From NCBI RefSeq assembly GCF_900102085.1, contig NZ_FMVM01000018.1:1-64000 (forward strand): a stretch of DNA of 64,000 nt, written 5' to 3'. Numbering within the stretch: position 1 is the first letter of the stretch; each line of letters begins with the position of its first letter. This DNA comes from Paenibacillus polysaccharolyticus. Its GTDB lineage: Bacteria > Bacillota > Bacilli > Paenibacillales > Paenibacillaceae. Positions 34,887-43,356 of this stretch are shown here, one piece after another. A model generated the notes under the pieces. That model saw only the letters and a list, made by a program, of their open reading frames with translations. It searched no databases and was not told the origin of the DNA. Both the position numbers and the translations under genes were made by a program.

Positions 34887-35252
34887 ATGGAGTTTTATCG
34901 ATTTGATCAAGAGAGCGGCAAACAGATCACGAAATTTGGTTCCGACTTTGTGATGTCTCGAATCATTCAAACTAGTGGGAACGCGCATATAGGCTGTATG
35001 CATATACCCGCTAATGGTGTGGTCGGATACCACCAGGCGGTGTCCCCGCAACTAATGCTCATTATGACAGGAGCAGGACGGGTCCGAAGCGGGAACGATG
35101 ATTTTATCGAAGTAAAAGCGGGAGAGGCTGTTTTTTGGGAAAACGGAGAATGGCATGAAACCATATCAGAGATCGGTCTAACAGCTATTGTCATCGAGAG
35201 TGAAGCATTGAACCCCTCAGCATACATGACTCCCAAAGAAAGTGGCCTCTAG
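34887..35252 (+). CDS. small cupin-domain protein
   Basis: ATG 34887 with AAAGGGAG upstream gives 121 residues; the open frame before it has no site. The fold is a single cupin: GCMHIPANGVVGYHQAVSPQ as cupin motif 1, MTGAGRVRSGNDDFIEVKAGEAVFW, and NGEWHETISEIG as motif 2 with the likely metal-binding His. The motif-1 histidine pattern is reduced, so metal binding is uncertain. The role may be small-molecule binding or isomerisation. Single gene. Confidence 0.8.
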   Translation: MEFYRFDQESGKQITKFGSDFVMSRIIQTSGNAHIGCMHIPANGVVGYHQAVSPQLMLIMTGAGRVRSGNDDFIEVKAGEAVFWENGEWHETISEIGLTAIVIESEALNPSAYMTPKESGL

Positions 35253-35348
35253 ATATCACGAATAGAATGAGAAAATCGCGTTCTTATGATAAAAAGGTTG
35301 TTGTTCATAGTACCTGGTCATAGGATTTGATGTATAATATAAAGACGT

Positions 35349-35571
35349 TATATAAATGAACTATTTTTTACACATAAACGGAGAGGACAGAAAAAACCTG
35401 GAGAAGCGAAGTTAAAAGCTTTCTGTAAGAAAGCTACATCGTAAGCATAAGCTTCGCCTTTATCATCGGATTTTCCCTTTAGAAAAGGGAATCAAAAAAA
35501 TCCGGGGATAACAGCGATGGAAAGGTTATTCTGTCATCGTAGTGGATGTGTAAACCTGTTCAATTTATATA
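35349..35571 (+). repeat. structured palindromic repeat element, copy B
   Basis: This 223-base copy has the layout of the element at 25477. The ends are TATATAAATG and CAATTTATATA, with inner TTTACAC (35367-35373) and GTGTAAA (35548-35554). The core stem is GACAGAA (35386-35392) with TTCTGTC (35529-35535). Compared with copy A it carries about 40 extra bases that form a longer hairpin (GCGAAG with CTTCGC, and AGCTTTC with GAAAGCT inside). The outer arms read AAA/TTT where copy A has AAG/CTT, so pairing is kept within each copy. It lies 28 bases before the acyl-CoA synthetase start, with TATAAT at 35333-35338 just before it. Confidence 0.75.
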
Positions 35572-35599
35572 TATTTGAATGATAAAGGAGAGGCTCCAT

Positions 35600-37192
35600 T
35601 TGAATTTTGAACAGTGGATTGCGCCTGAAAACTATAACCTGACATCCGAGATGGAGAATCACCCGTCAGACCGGATTGCACTTAGATGGCTCAGCGATCA
35701 GCAAGAAGTAGAAGAGATTACGTACGGTGATTTGTTAAAACAGGCGAACCGTCTGGCTGGAGGACTGCGTGAACTTGGTTTGGCGAAAGGAGATCGGGTG
35801 CTGGTCATGGTACCACGCCGGATTATCGCTTATGTGATATATATTGCATGTCTGAAACTCGGCATTGCTGTGATTCCATCTTCGGAGATGTTACGTGCGA
35901 AAGATTTGGAATACCGTCTGCGGCATTCATCGGCGAAGGCAGTCATTGTATGGTCTGAGACCACATCAGAAGTGGAAAAAATGGATTCCGACCTGCCAGC
36001 ACTTGCCCATCGTATCGTTGCATCACCTAACGGAGACCATACCGTGCCTGGAGAAGGCTGGGTTAACGTACATCAATTGATGCAGAATCAGCCAGATGAA
36101 ATGGCTGCTGTTCAGACGCACCGTGATGATATGGCTATTCTGGCGTATACCTCTGGCACGACGGGCAATCCAAAGGGCGTCGTACATAGCCACGGCTGGG
36201 GTTATGCACATCTGCGGATTGCATCCACGTTATGGCTGGATATTCAGCCGACAGATACGGTGTGGGCAACAGCAGCACCTGGATGGCAAAAATGGATCTG
36301 GAGCCCGTTCTTGTCGGTACTCGGAAGAGGGGCAACAGGTTTGGTATACAACGGCTCATTCCAGCCAAAGCGTTACCTGGAGTTGATGCAGGCGCATCAG
36401 ATTAACGTGCTCTGCTGTACACCGACGGAATACCGCCTGATGGCAAAAACGGATGATCTCGGACATTATGATTTATCCCATCTTCGTAGCGCTGTATCGG
36501 CGGGAGAACCGCTGAATCAGGAAGTGATTGAAATCTTCCAGCGCCATTTCGATCTCACCATCCGCGATGGTTACGGACAGACGGAAAGCACGCTGTTAAT
36601 TGGCAGTTTGAAGGATGCTCCTGTGCGCATAGGTTCGATGGGTCAGTCCATTACCCCGGGATTGATCGAGATTATCGGTGAAGATGGACAACCTCTACCT
36701 GCTGGGGAGGTTGGAGATATTGCTGTGCATCAAGACATGCCAGCGCTGTTCCGTGCTTATTATCAGGACGAGGGTCGCAAGGAAGCGAACCAGCGCGGGG
36801 AGTATTTTGTCACAGGTGACCGGGCAAGCAAAGACGAAGAAGGGTACTTCTGGTTTGAAGGCCGCAGTGATGATATTATCATCAGCTCGGGATATACCAT
36901 TGGGCCGTTTGAGGTGGAAGAAGCGCTCATGAAACATGCGAGTGTGAAAGAGTGTGCTGTCGTTGCAAGTCCGGATGAAATTCGTGGTAACATTGTCAAA
37001 GCCTTTGTTGTGCTCCGAGACCCTTCCCAGGCTTCATCGGAACTCGCTCATGAACTGCAAAGACATGTGAAGGAATGGACAGCACCTTACAAATATCCAC
37101 GCAAAATTGAATTTGTAACGGATCTACCCAAGACCAACTCAGGTAAAATTCGCCGCATTGAACTCCGTGAACAGGAAAAACGCAACGGTTAG
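35600..37192 (+). CDS. acyl-CoA synthetase (AMP-forming), medium/branched-chain type
   Basis: The 530-residue ANL-family ligase has the AMP-binding signature AYTSGTTGNPKGVVHSH near residue 180, the YGQTESTLLIG A5 motif near 330, TGDRASKDEEGYFWFEGRSDD (A7/A8) near 415, and PKTNSGKIRR with the catalytic lysine at the C-terminus. It resembles Bacillus YtcI/MbcS-like enzymes that activate short branched or medium-chain acids, which feed branched-chain fatty acid synthesis. The exact substrate is uncertain. The start is TTG, 7 bases after AAGGAGAGG. Its leader contains repeat element copy B. Confidence 0.87.
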   Translation: MNFEQWIAPENYNLTSEMENHPSDRIALRWLSDQQEVEEITYGDLLKQANRLAGGLRELGLAKGDRVLVMVPRRIIAYVIYIACLKLGIAVIPSSEMLRAKDLEYRLRHSSAKAVIVWSETTSEVEKMDSDLPALAHRIVASPNGDHTVPGEGWVNVHQLMQNQPDEMAAVQTHRDDMAILAYTSGTTGNPKGVVHSHGWGYAHLRIASTLWLDIQPTDTVWATAAPGWQKWIWSPFLSVLGRGATGLVYNGSFQPKRYLELMQAHQINVLCCTPTEYRLMAKTDDLGHYDLSHLRSAVSAGEPLNQEVIEIFQRHFDLTIRDGYGQTESTLLIGSLKDAPVRIGSMGQSITPGLIEIIGEDGQPLPAGEVGDIAVHQDMPALFRAYYQDEGRKEANQRGEYFVTGDRASKDEEGYFWFEGRSDDIIISSGYTIGPFEVEEALMKHASVKECAVVASPDEIRGNIVKAFVVLRDPSQASSELAHELQRHVKEWTAPYKYPRKIEFVTDLPKTNSGKIRRIELREQEKRNG

Positions 37193-37306
37193 TTTGCGGA
37201 CTGTGTATAGAGCGATATAGAGGCTAAAGATGAAATAACATTTTTGATTGATGAAGTTTAAGAATACAACAATTTGAAATCTTACCGAAGCAGGAGTGAA
37301 CCTAAC

Positions 37307-38551
37307 ATGAGCTCGTTTGAACAATCTTTTGCAACATCATTGGAACAATACGCTGAACTGGTCGTCAAGGTTGGTGTGAATATCCAGAAGGGACAAGACC
37401 TACTGGTAACAGCACCGATTGAAACATTGGAGTTTACACGTCTAATCGCTCAAAAAGCTTACGCGGCCGGAGCCAACTATGTACAAGTCGATTTCGAGGA
37501 CGATAATATTACACGTAGCCGGTTTGAGCATGGTTCGGATGATAGCTTTGACTATTATCCGAAGTGGAAGGGCGACATGATGGAACGTTTCGCCGAAGCT
37601 GGAGGAGCAACACTGACAATTAAAGTTCCTGACCCAGACTTGTACAACGGAATTGAAGCGACCAAAGTATCCCGTGCAACCAAAGCGGCAGCAGAGGCAC
37701 GCAAAGGATATTCCAAATATACACGTAACCATGACATCAGCTGGTGTCTGATCAAAGCGCCAACCAAAGCTTGGGCCAATAAAGTGTTTGCCGACATTCC
37801 TGAGGAAGATCGCATCAACGTGATGTGGGATACCATCTTCAAGATGAATCGTGTGGACGGCGGAGATGCTGTACTGAACTGGAAAGAGCATATTGAGACG
37901 TTGAACAAAATGAGTGAGTTACTCAATCAGAAAAATTATAAGAGTTTGCACTATCGTGCACCAGGTACGGATCTGAAAATTGAACTGGTAGACAACCACA
38001 TCTGGGGCGGTGGCGGCAGTGAAAACAAACAAGGGGTCTACACCGTCGCGAATATGCCGACAGAAGAGGTATTTACGATGCCGAAGCGTAGCGGTGTGAA
38101 CGGTTATGTTAGTAGCACGATGCCGCTGAATCTGAACGGACAGCTGGTAGATCAGATGCGAATTACATTTAAAGATGGTCAGGTTGTTGCGTATACAGCG
38201 GCTTCTGGCGAAGAGCATCTGAAGAACCTGTTTGCGACAGACGAGGGGGCTCGTTACTTGGGAGAAGTGGCGCTTGTGCCGCATGATTCGCCAATCTCGA
38301 ATCTGAATCGTATTTTCTATAATACGGGCATTGATGAGAATGCATCCTGCCATCTGGCTGTCGGAAGTGCGTATCCGTTCAACATGAAGGGCGGCACATC
38401 GATGTCGAATGAAGAACTGTTGAAACATGAATGCAATGTAAGCCTGACACATGTCGATTTCATGATTGGTTCTGCGGAACTGGACATCGACGGGGAGTTA
38501 CAGGACGGTACGATTGAGCCGGTATTCCGCAAAGGAAACTGGGCATTTTAA
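37307..38551 (+). CDS. ampS: M29-family aminopeptidase (AmpS type)
   Basis: The 414-residue metallopeptidase matches the thermophilic aminopeptidase family M29 end to end. The N-terminus has YAELVVKVGVNIQKGQDLLV. The C-terminal metal-binding region shows NMPTEEVFTMPKRSGVNGYV (Glu), YLGEVALVPHDSPISNLNRIFYNTG (Glu, His), ENASCHLAVGSAYPF (His) and LTHVDFMIGSAELDIDG (His and Asp). CAGGAG lies 10-11 bases before ATG 37307; the open frame before it lacks a site. It is a cytosolic two-metal exopeptidase. It ends at a strong terminator. Confidence 0.92.
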   Translation: MSSFEQSFATSLEQYAELVVKVGVNIQKGQDLLVTAPIETLEFTRLIAQKAYAAGANYVQVDFEDDNITRSRFEHGSDDSFDYYPKWKGDMMERFAEAGGATLTIKVPDPDLYNGIEATKVSRATKAAAEARKGYSKYTRNHDISWCLIKAPTKAWANKVFADIPEEDRINVMWDTIFKMNRVDGGDAVLNWKEHIETLNKMSELLNQKNYKSLHYRAPGTDLKIELVDNHIWGGGGSENKQGVYTVANMPTEEVFTMPKRSGVNGYVSSTMPLNLNGQLVDQMRITFKDGQVVAYTAASGEEHLKNLFATDEGARYLGEVALVPHDSPISNLNRIFYNTGIDENASCHLAVGSAYPFNMKGGTSMSNEELLKHECNVSLTHVDFMIGSAELDIDGELQDGTIEPVFRKGNWAF

Positions 38552-38626
38552 TATGAAATGCATAGTCTGTTAACGATGAAACGATAAGTGCAATTCTGGT
38601 GTAGTCAAATCAATAACAGATGCAAG

Positions 38627-38664
38627 TAGAAAAGTGACTTCCATTGAAGTCACTTTTCTGTTTA
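38627..38664 (+). terminator. terminator after the M29 aminopeptidase
   Basis: AGAAAAGTGACTTC and GAAGTCACTTTTCT form a perfect 14-bp stem with a CATT loop, followed by GTTTAT. The rest of the gap to 38891 holds only an AT-rich leader for the next gene. Confidence 0.85.
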
Positions 38665-38891
38665 TATTCAGTCATTAGGGAGCATATAAGACTAAGTCTG
38701 GGATAAAACATGTAAAGTGTAAGCAACTGTGGAATCATCACCTTCCATGCTTTCTGAATACCCTCAGCCGTATGAGGAAGCGTGAAAATGATAGTCTGGT
38801 AGCATTGTAAACCACCCAAAGAACTCATAAAATAGGCATAATATGATATGTACAGTGAGCCGTACGTAAAAGTGGTTAGGGAGGAGAATAG

Positions 38892-40070
38892 ATGATGAAT
38901 ATGGATGGAATGGATATTACAAACGCCTTTACAGATGAACTTTTCAAGCAATACATATTAGCAAATTATTGTGATCAACGGGGTTATATTCGGGCACAAG
39001 ATGTGAGTGAAGTGGAGACCCTGGAGCTTCCCAAAGTTGGTATGAAAAATCTTCAAGGCATTGAATATTTCACCGAACTTAAGGTGCTCGATTGCACGTA
39101 TAATGCGTTGATCAGTCTGAATGTTGAACATAATCTGAAGTTGAAAACGTTATTATGCAGAGAAAATCAAATTGTTGAGCTGAAGTTGAACTCCAATACA
39201 GAGCTTGAAACATTAGATTGTAGCTTTAATTGTTTGCGTAAACTGGAACTGTCGCAGAATCCCAAGCTGATAGCGATTGAATGTAGCTGGAATTTGCTCT
39301 CTGAACTGAAAGTAGGGCATCTAAAGCAATTGCAAAGACTTGCATGCAGCTACAACACACTTTTCTCACTGGATATGGTAAGTAATGAGCAGCTAACTTA
39401 TTTGGATTGTTCGAGCAATGATCTTATTGAGCTTGATGTCAGTGGCTGTCCTGCTTTACTGGAGCTTCGCTGTCATCACAATCAACTTAAAAGTCTGGAT
39501 CTCCGTTCCAATTACCGTCTGGAAAGTGTGCGTTGTTTCAATAATCATATTCGTGAACTGGATTTACGTAATAATACCGAACTTGTGGAACTATATTGTT
39601 CTGAAAATAAGTTGAAATCACTTGACGTAAGCTGTAATTCCAAGATGGAGCGCATGCAGTACGGTGATAATCTCATCATGGAACGGGATCATGAAGTTCC
39701 AGGTATGGGTACATTTCAATATGATAATGAAACGACGATGTATCATATGAATATGCAGGAGGAAGGAAAAGAGCTGCGAGTTACGGCACGAATTTCAACG
39801 AAGGCCGGTATGGATGCATTGTCCGCTTCTTTCGAAGCTGCTTGGGAACAATGGCATGTCCTGCGAGAACGGGCGCTTCATATGATTGGTAACGCTCATC
39901 CAGACGAGGATGTAAATACTTTGGCGCTGGCAGATGTAGAATTTCAAGCAGATGGCAGATTAAAGTTGGGATTTGATGCTGGTGATACGCCAGCCGGGCA
40001 GCTCTATATCTATGCGGAATTCGATAGCGATCTCCAGATCTCGGATGAGTTAATATATGAAACGTATTAA
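38892..40070 (+). CDS. cytosolic leucine-rich repeat protein with cysteine-patterned repeats
   Basis: The 392-residue protein has about nine tandem leucine-rich repeats of 21-22 residues between residues 50 and 255. The consensus is L-x-x-L-x-C-x-x-N-x-L-x-x-L-x-(V/L), for example LKVLDCTYNALISLNVEHN, LETLDCSFNCLRKLELSQN and LTYLDCSSNDLIELDVSGC. There is no signal peptide, so it is probably cytosolic and binds proteins. The C-terminal 110 residues (STKAGMDALSASFEAAWEQW and a terminal LYIYAEFDSDLQ) form a separate unassigned domain. GGGAGGAG precedes two adjacent ATG codons, at 38892 and 38895. Monocistronic. Confidence 0.8.
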   Translation: MMNMDGMDITNAFTDELFKQYILANYCDQRGYIRAQDVSEVETLELPKVGMKNLQGIEYFTELKVLDCTYNALISLNVEHNLKLKTLLCRENQIVELKLNSNTELETLDCSFNCLRKLELSQNPKLIAIECSWNLLSELKVGHLKQLQRLACSYNTLFSLDMVSNEQLTYLDCSSNDLIELDVSGCPALLELRCHHNQLKSLDLRSNYRLESVRCFNNHIRELDLRNNTELVELYCSENKLKSLDVSCNSKMERMQYGDNLIMERDHEVPGMGTFQYDNETTMYHMNMQEEGKELRVTARISTKAGMDALSASFEAAWEQWHVLRERALHMIGNAHPDEDVNTLALADVEFQADGRLKLGFDAGDTPAGQLYIYAEFDSDLQISDELIYETY

Positions 40071-40131
40071 AACAACGGAATGTTAAGAAGGCTATTAAGG
40101 CATTCAGTAACTTGATTAAGTTCTACACACG

Positions 40132-40163
40132 AAAAAGCCACGAAGTCGAAGTCGTGGCTTTTC
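40132..40163. terminator. bidirectional terminator between the LRR and nitroreductase genes
   Basis: AAAAGCCACGA and TCGTGGCTTTT form a perfect stem with an 8-base loop, with A and T runs at its ends. Confidence 0.85.
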
Positions 40164-40199
40164 AAGCATTTTTAATTTAGGAAAAAGATCGGGTAACAG

Positions 40200-40832
40200 T
40201 TATTCGGCATTCATTTTATTAAAGCTAACATATTCATGTATGGGTTTCCGATACCCGCGCGGACGCTGTTTGGATTCTGATTTTTTGCCAATGGTAATCA
40301 TCATCGCAGGTACATAATGATCCGGAATGCCCAGACTTTGCTGCAGTTCTTCAGCGTTAAATCCAATCATCGGACAAGTATCCCAGCCACGATCCTGAGC
40401 GATCAACATGAATTGCATCGCTGATAAGCTGGCGTTACGGATGGCATCCTCACGTTGGAAAAATCTACCACGAGTTTCGTAGAATTCAATAACGCTCTGT
40501 GATTCCTGCTCGTATTGAAACGGTGTCATTGCGCCCAAGTTAAGCAATCCTTCGTTGATCGTGCGAATATGATGATGTGCGTTGACATCCCCTAACACGA
40601 TGATGACCGCAGAAGCTGTTTTCACTTTATACTGCTGAGAAGCCTGATATACTTTCTCTTTCTGAGCTTCATCGGTCAATACAAGATAATGAGTGTGTTG
40701 CAGGTTAAACGCGGACGGCGCAAATTTGTTCAAAGCAAACATTTCTTCCAATTCGGACTCTGAAATTTCAATTCCTTCTTCAAAAATAACAGCAGATCTG
40801 CGGTTTTTAACCAATTGGTCCAATTCGCTCAT
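40200..40832 (-). CDS. nitroreductase-family NAD(P)H oxidoreductase
   Basis: The 210-residue FMN enzyme matches the small nitroreductase family of the YodC/MhqN type. It has NRRSAVIFEEGIEISESELEEM and KFAPSAFNLQHTHYLVL (FMN-binding) at the N-terminus. The middle has NASLSAMQFMLIAQDRGWDTCPMIGFN and the C-terminus MMITIGKKSESKQRPRGYRKP. It would reduce quinones or nitroaromatics. GTGAGGT lies 7-8 bases upstream of the ATG. An inverted repeat at 40884-40908 in its promoter region is a likely regulator site. Confidence 0.88.
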   Translation of the reverse strand: MSELDQLVKNRRSAVIFEEGIEISESELEEMFALNKFAPSAFNLQHTHYLVLTDEAQKEKVYQASQQYKVKTASAVIIVLGDVNAHHHIRTINEGLLNLGAMTPFQYEQESQSVIEFYETRGRFFQREDAIRNASLSAMQFMLIAQDRGWDTCPMIGFNAEELQQSLGIPDHYVPAMMITIGKKSESKQRPRGYRKPIHEYVSFNKMNAE

Positions 40833-40883
40833 GTTGTTTACCTCACTTATGTATAGTTTGCTTGCTTATAAAGTGAATATAAC

Positions 40884-40908
40884 ATACTTAATTACTTTAT
40901 GTAAGTAT
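40884..40908. promoter_or_regulatory. inverted repeat upstream of the nitroreductase gene
   Basis: ATACTTA (40884-40890) and TAAGTAT (40902-40908) are perfect inverted 7-bp arms 11 bases apart. MarR/DUF24-type thiol-stress repressors control nitroreductases of this group through TACT/AGTA-type dyads, so an operator is plausible. Confidence 0.4.
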
Positions 40909-40969
40909 TATTTTTGAATAAGACAAGATATGCTCGCCATACGCTAGTAGAAAACAGCAGAGGTGAGTC

Positions 40970-41209
40970 ATGAGATCATTCATCTTCAGATTAAAATCAG
41001 CTTGGCGGCATCGTGAGTTCCAGGTTTATGTCTTTGAATCCTCTGCCCTTAAAAAGTTTGTGGTGGTGGAGATCATACTGGGTTACATTGTATACAAAAC
41101 AGCCTTTTATCTGAGCCACAACGATTTACTGGCAGGGGCAAGTTCCTGGGCGGGTACCGAAGGTGTAAAACGGTTGCCTGTTTTGATTCGGCGTATTGCT
41201 GGAGTCTGA
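40970..41209 (+). CDS. small membrane protein of unknown function
   Basis: ATG 40970 is preceded by GAGGTGAG at close spacing. The 79-residue product has a basic N-terminus (MRSFIFRLKSAWRHREFQVYVFES), one hydrophobic segment (FVVVEIILGYIVYKTAFYL, residues about 30-49) and a basic C-terminus. It has no recognised family. It is divergent from the nitroreductase, which would put the inverted repeat at 40884 in a position to control both. Confidence 0.45.
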   Translation: MRSFIFRLKSAWRHREFQVYVFESSALKKFVVVEIILGYIVYKTAFYLSHNDLLAGASSWAGTEGVKRLPVLIRRIAGV

Positions 41210-41330
41210 AAAATGTTGAATAGTTGATCTGTAACCGTGTGGGATACGTGACTGCTTTCAAGAACACTTTCTCAGAATACATTGGCGCAAAGATGCTTTC
41301 CTGGAACTATAGCTATCTTGTAATTGATAT

Positions 41331-41358
41331 GGAGAAGGGGCGAGTGGGCCCGTTCTCC
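41331..41358. other. hairpin in the gap before the VanY-type gene
   Basis: GGAGAAGGGG and GCCCGTTCTCC form a stable stem with one mismatch but no T tract. It could help end either converging transcript. Confidence 0.35.
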
Positions 41359-41415
41359 AGGTATCGATCTGCAAATGAATAGGTTGAGTTACTAAGCTGC
41401 TTGCCAATCAAGAGC

Positions 41416-42192
41416 TTATTTTGCACGTTCCAAATATTGCTCCAAAGTTAATTTTTGGCTAGTAATCTCGCCAGCAATGTAGACACCAACATAACGGACA
41501 TGCCAAGGCTCATATGAATATCCGGTTAACTTCTCTTGATCTTTGCCATAACGGATAATAAAACCGTATTTGTGGGCATTGGCTTTCAGCCATTTGCCTT
41601 CTTTGGTGTTGCCAAAACTTTGCTGAAGATCATAACCTGCCGAAGCGCTGGAAATGTCCATGGCGAGTCCGGTTTGATGTTCGCTCTGTCCTGGACGAGC
41701 ACTTGTTTTGTTAGCAACAGCTTCGCCTTTGATGCTGGCATTACGGTCAAAGATTGCTTTCTGCGTAGCATATGAACGGTAGCCCGAAACGGCTTTGATA
41801 TCGATACCGTCTTTTTTTGCGGCGGCAAACAATTTCTCCATTGCTGACGCTGCGACTTTACGCATCTGTTTCTTCGGACTTGAGCCGGAGAAGCTGAATG
41901 GGATATTAGGAACGACCAGATCTTTCGGCTCGTAAGTGGATGGTAAGTTTCTTTTTTTATTCACAAGCACAACGGTGCTGGATAGATTAGTCACGGTAGC
42001 AACGCCTTTGCTAGATGTCGTAATGGTACGGCTTGGAGCATTATCTTTCAGAAATTTAGAGAAGGTTGAGCTTGCCGCAGAGGCAACTGGGTTAAAGATT
42101 TGGTTGATTGGAAGTGTAGTAAACGCTGTGCTTGCAAGCACTGAGCCAACCAGAAGTGTCGATATGATGGATTTGCGAGTAAATGATGACAT
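41416..42192 (-). CDS. secreted D-alanyl-D-alanine carboxypeptidase, VanY/M15B family
   Basis: The 258-residue protein has a signal peptide (SIISTLLVGSVLASTAFTTL) and an M15B LAS-family peptidase domain at residues about 75-250. The zinc and active-site motifs are SGYRSYATQ, ARPGQSEHQTGLAMDIS (His and Asp ligands) and YEPWHVRYVG (catalytic Glu and third His). It trims the terminal D-alanine of peptidoglycan stems outside the membrane. AAGGAGG precedes the ATG by 10 bases. No van regulators or ligases are adjacent, so it is housekeeping wall turnover rather than glycopeptide resistance. Confidence 0.9.
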   Translation of the reverse strand: MSSFTRKSIISTLLVGSVLASTAFTTLPINQIFNPVASAASSTFSKFLKDNAPSRTITTSSKGVATVTNLSSTVVLVNKKRNLPSTYEPKDLVVPNIPFSFSGSSPKKQMRKVAASAMEKLFAAAKKDGIDIKAVSGYRSYATQKAIFDRNASIKGEAVANKTSARPGQSEHQTGLAMDISSASAGYDLQQSFGNTKEGKWLKANAHKYGFIIRYGKDQEKLTGYSYEPWHVRYVGVYIAGEITSQKLTLEQYLERAK

Positions 42193-42582
42193 GATGGGAA
42201 TTCCTCCTTGGAATATATTAATCTATAAACCAAGTATACTGGAGGATTATGTCCATAGGTTCTCCAAATGTTTCCGACTTGTAAACAAAGTTTGCTAGAA
42301 TCTATTTTATTGGAAAATTAGATGAAAGTTCGAATATCGCATATTTCAGGATGAAGGTCCTAGAAAATCGGTTGCTACCGGGCAAAAGATGCTGGAAGGA
42401 GAAATGTAAACGGTGGGGGAGTAAGGTGACAATGAGTAAAGACATAAAGAACTTAAAGAGCACAAAGTAAAGAGCATAAAGGGAATAAACAGGGAGGGCC
42501 AAGTTATTCATCAGCAAATTCAAGGCACAAGCAAGTAAAACAATTTAAGCAAGTAACTCGAGGCTTTTACCCAGTAAACTGT

Positions 42583-42737
42583 AAAAAATCTAACGATCAC
42601 CACAGTGCTTATTCTACGAAAAAAGCCCATTTTTATAATCAAATACTGCTTTCAGGCTAAATAACGTTACTGGTGATCGATAGATTTTCAATTTACTATT
42701 TTGGAGCTAAATAAGGTTCCTCATGATCATTAGAAGT
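42583..42737. repeat. cluster of three REP-like palindromic repeat units
   Basis: Unit 1 (42586-42612, plus strand) starts AAATCTAACGATCACCA. Unit 2 (42655-42687, minus strand) starts AAATCTATCGATCACCA and continues GTAACGTTATTTAGCC. Unit 3 (about 42705-42737, minus strand) reads CTAATGATCATGAGGAACC, then TTATTTAGC. Units 1 and 2 face each other and can form one large hairpin, and units 2 and 3 are in tandem. They lie in a 634-base gene-free gap. The remaining part of that gap (42193-42582) shows no supported gene. Confidence 0.6.
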
Positions 42738-42826
42738 TGCTCCAAGCATCTGGTGCTTGAGAAAGCTGGAAAAATCATCTTTACATGCTTTCCTACAAGG
42801 GTCGTAATACGCTGCGTACCTGCTGT

Positions 42827-43192
42827 TTAGGATAGTGTACAAGCGTTTTCCGCACTAGGTGTACCTACTGCGGCAGCACGTGCATCACGGAGCCGGAGAT
42901 TACTGCTGATTACACCCGAATCACTGCTCAAAGTAAAGGCAGGATAGTTTTCTTGTGCATCCAGCTTCATGTTTGATTCCAGGTTAAGCTGGTGTTTGGG
43001 GTCCACGTAGAATGGAACAAAGTTGGTTTCAATCTGCTCATCCAGCGCAGCCAGTTCATCAACAATCAGCAGTACGACAACACCGTTACATCCACAGCCT
43101 TCCATATCGTAAAATACTTTGAAATAACCCGGTTGATCATTCAAACTTGTTGTTAAACGTTGTGCCGCCAGATCAGTAATTTGCATATGCAT
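42827..43192 (-). CDS. HesB/IscA-like iron-sulfur cluster biosynthesis family protein
   Basis: The 121-residue protein resembles Bacillus YqkB-like members of the HesB/IscA fold: MQITDLAAQRLTTSLNDQPG at the start, YDMEGCGCNGVVVLLIVDEL in the middle with the Cys-Gly-Cys motif, and NFVPFYVDPKHQLNLESNMKLDA. The C-terminal Cys-Gly-Cys of true A-type carriers is missing, as in this subgroup, so a carrier role is uncertain. GAGGAG lies about 10 bases before the ATG. Single gene. Confidence 0.8.
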   Translation of the reverse strand: MHMQITDLAAQRLTTSLNDQPGYFKVFYDMEGCGCNGVVVLLIVDELAALDEQIETNFVPFYVDPKHQLNLESNMKLDAQENYPAFTLSSDSGVISSNLRLRDARAAAVGTPSAENACTLS

Positions 43193-43296
43193 ATCGTTTC
43201 ACTCCTCTATATATTGACCTCGTCATAAATGGTTAAGGAACATTCAGCCTGTAATGCCATTATACCACTTTGTCGAAAATTAAATCACTCATTTTC

Positions 43297-43325
43297 TTGA
43301 CTGATCAGTCTGGAAAGTATATGAT
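43297..43325 (+). promoter_or_regulatory. sigma-A promoter of the TetR gene with overlapping operator
   Basis: TTGACT (43297-43302) and TATGAT (43320-43325) are 17 bases apart. GACTGATCAGTC (43299-43310), a perfect 12-bp palindrome, overlaps the -35 box. The same palindrome with one change recurs before the next operon at 43990-44001. Confidence 0.75.
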
Positions 43326-43356
43326 GAGTTTAACGAAGAGGAGGTGGGGACAGCAG

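Noticed and set aside
35253..35348. Known riboswitch upstream of the acyl-CoA synthetase
   Set aside because: The sequence does not show the conserved core of any riboswitch class I know; the structured part is the repeat element shared with 25477.
38610..38951. 113-codon minus-strand frame across the gap before the LRR gene
   Set aside because: It runs through the aminopeptidase terminator and the LRR ribosome site and has no start signal.
41416..42192. Vancomycin-resistance interpretation of the VanY-type peptidase
   Set aside because: No vanRS, vanH, ligase or vanX genes are nearby; signal peptide and isolation fit ordinary wall turnover.
42302..42523. 73-codon open frame on the minus strand in the gene-free gap
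   Set aside because: There is no ribosome site or coding bias, and the product is a low-complexity Leu/Phe run.
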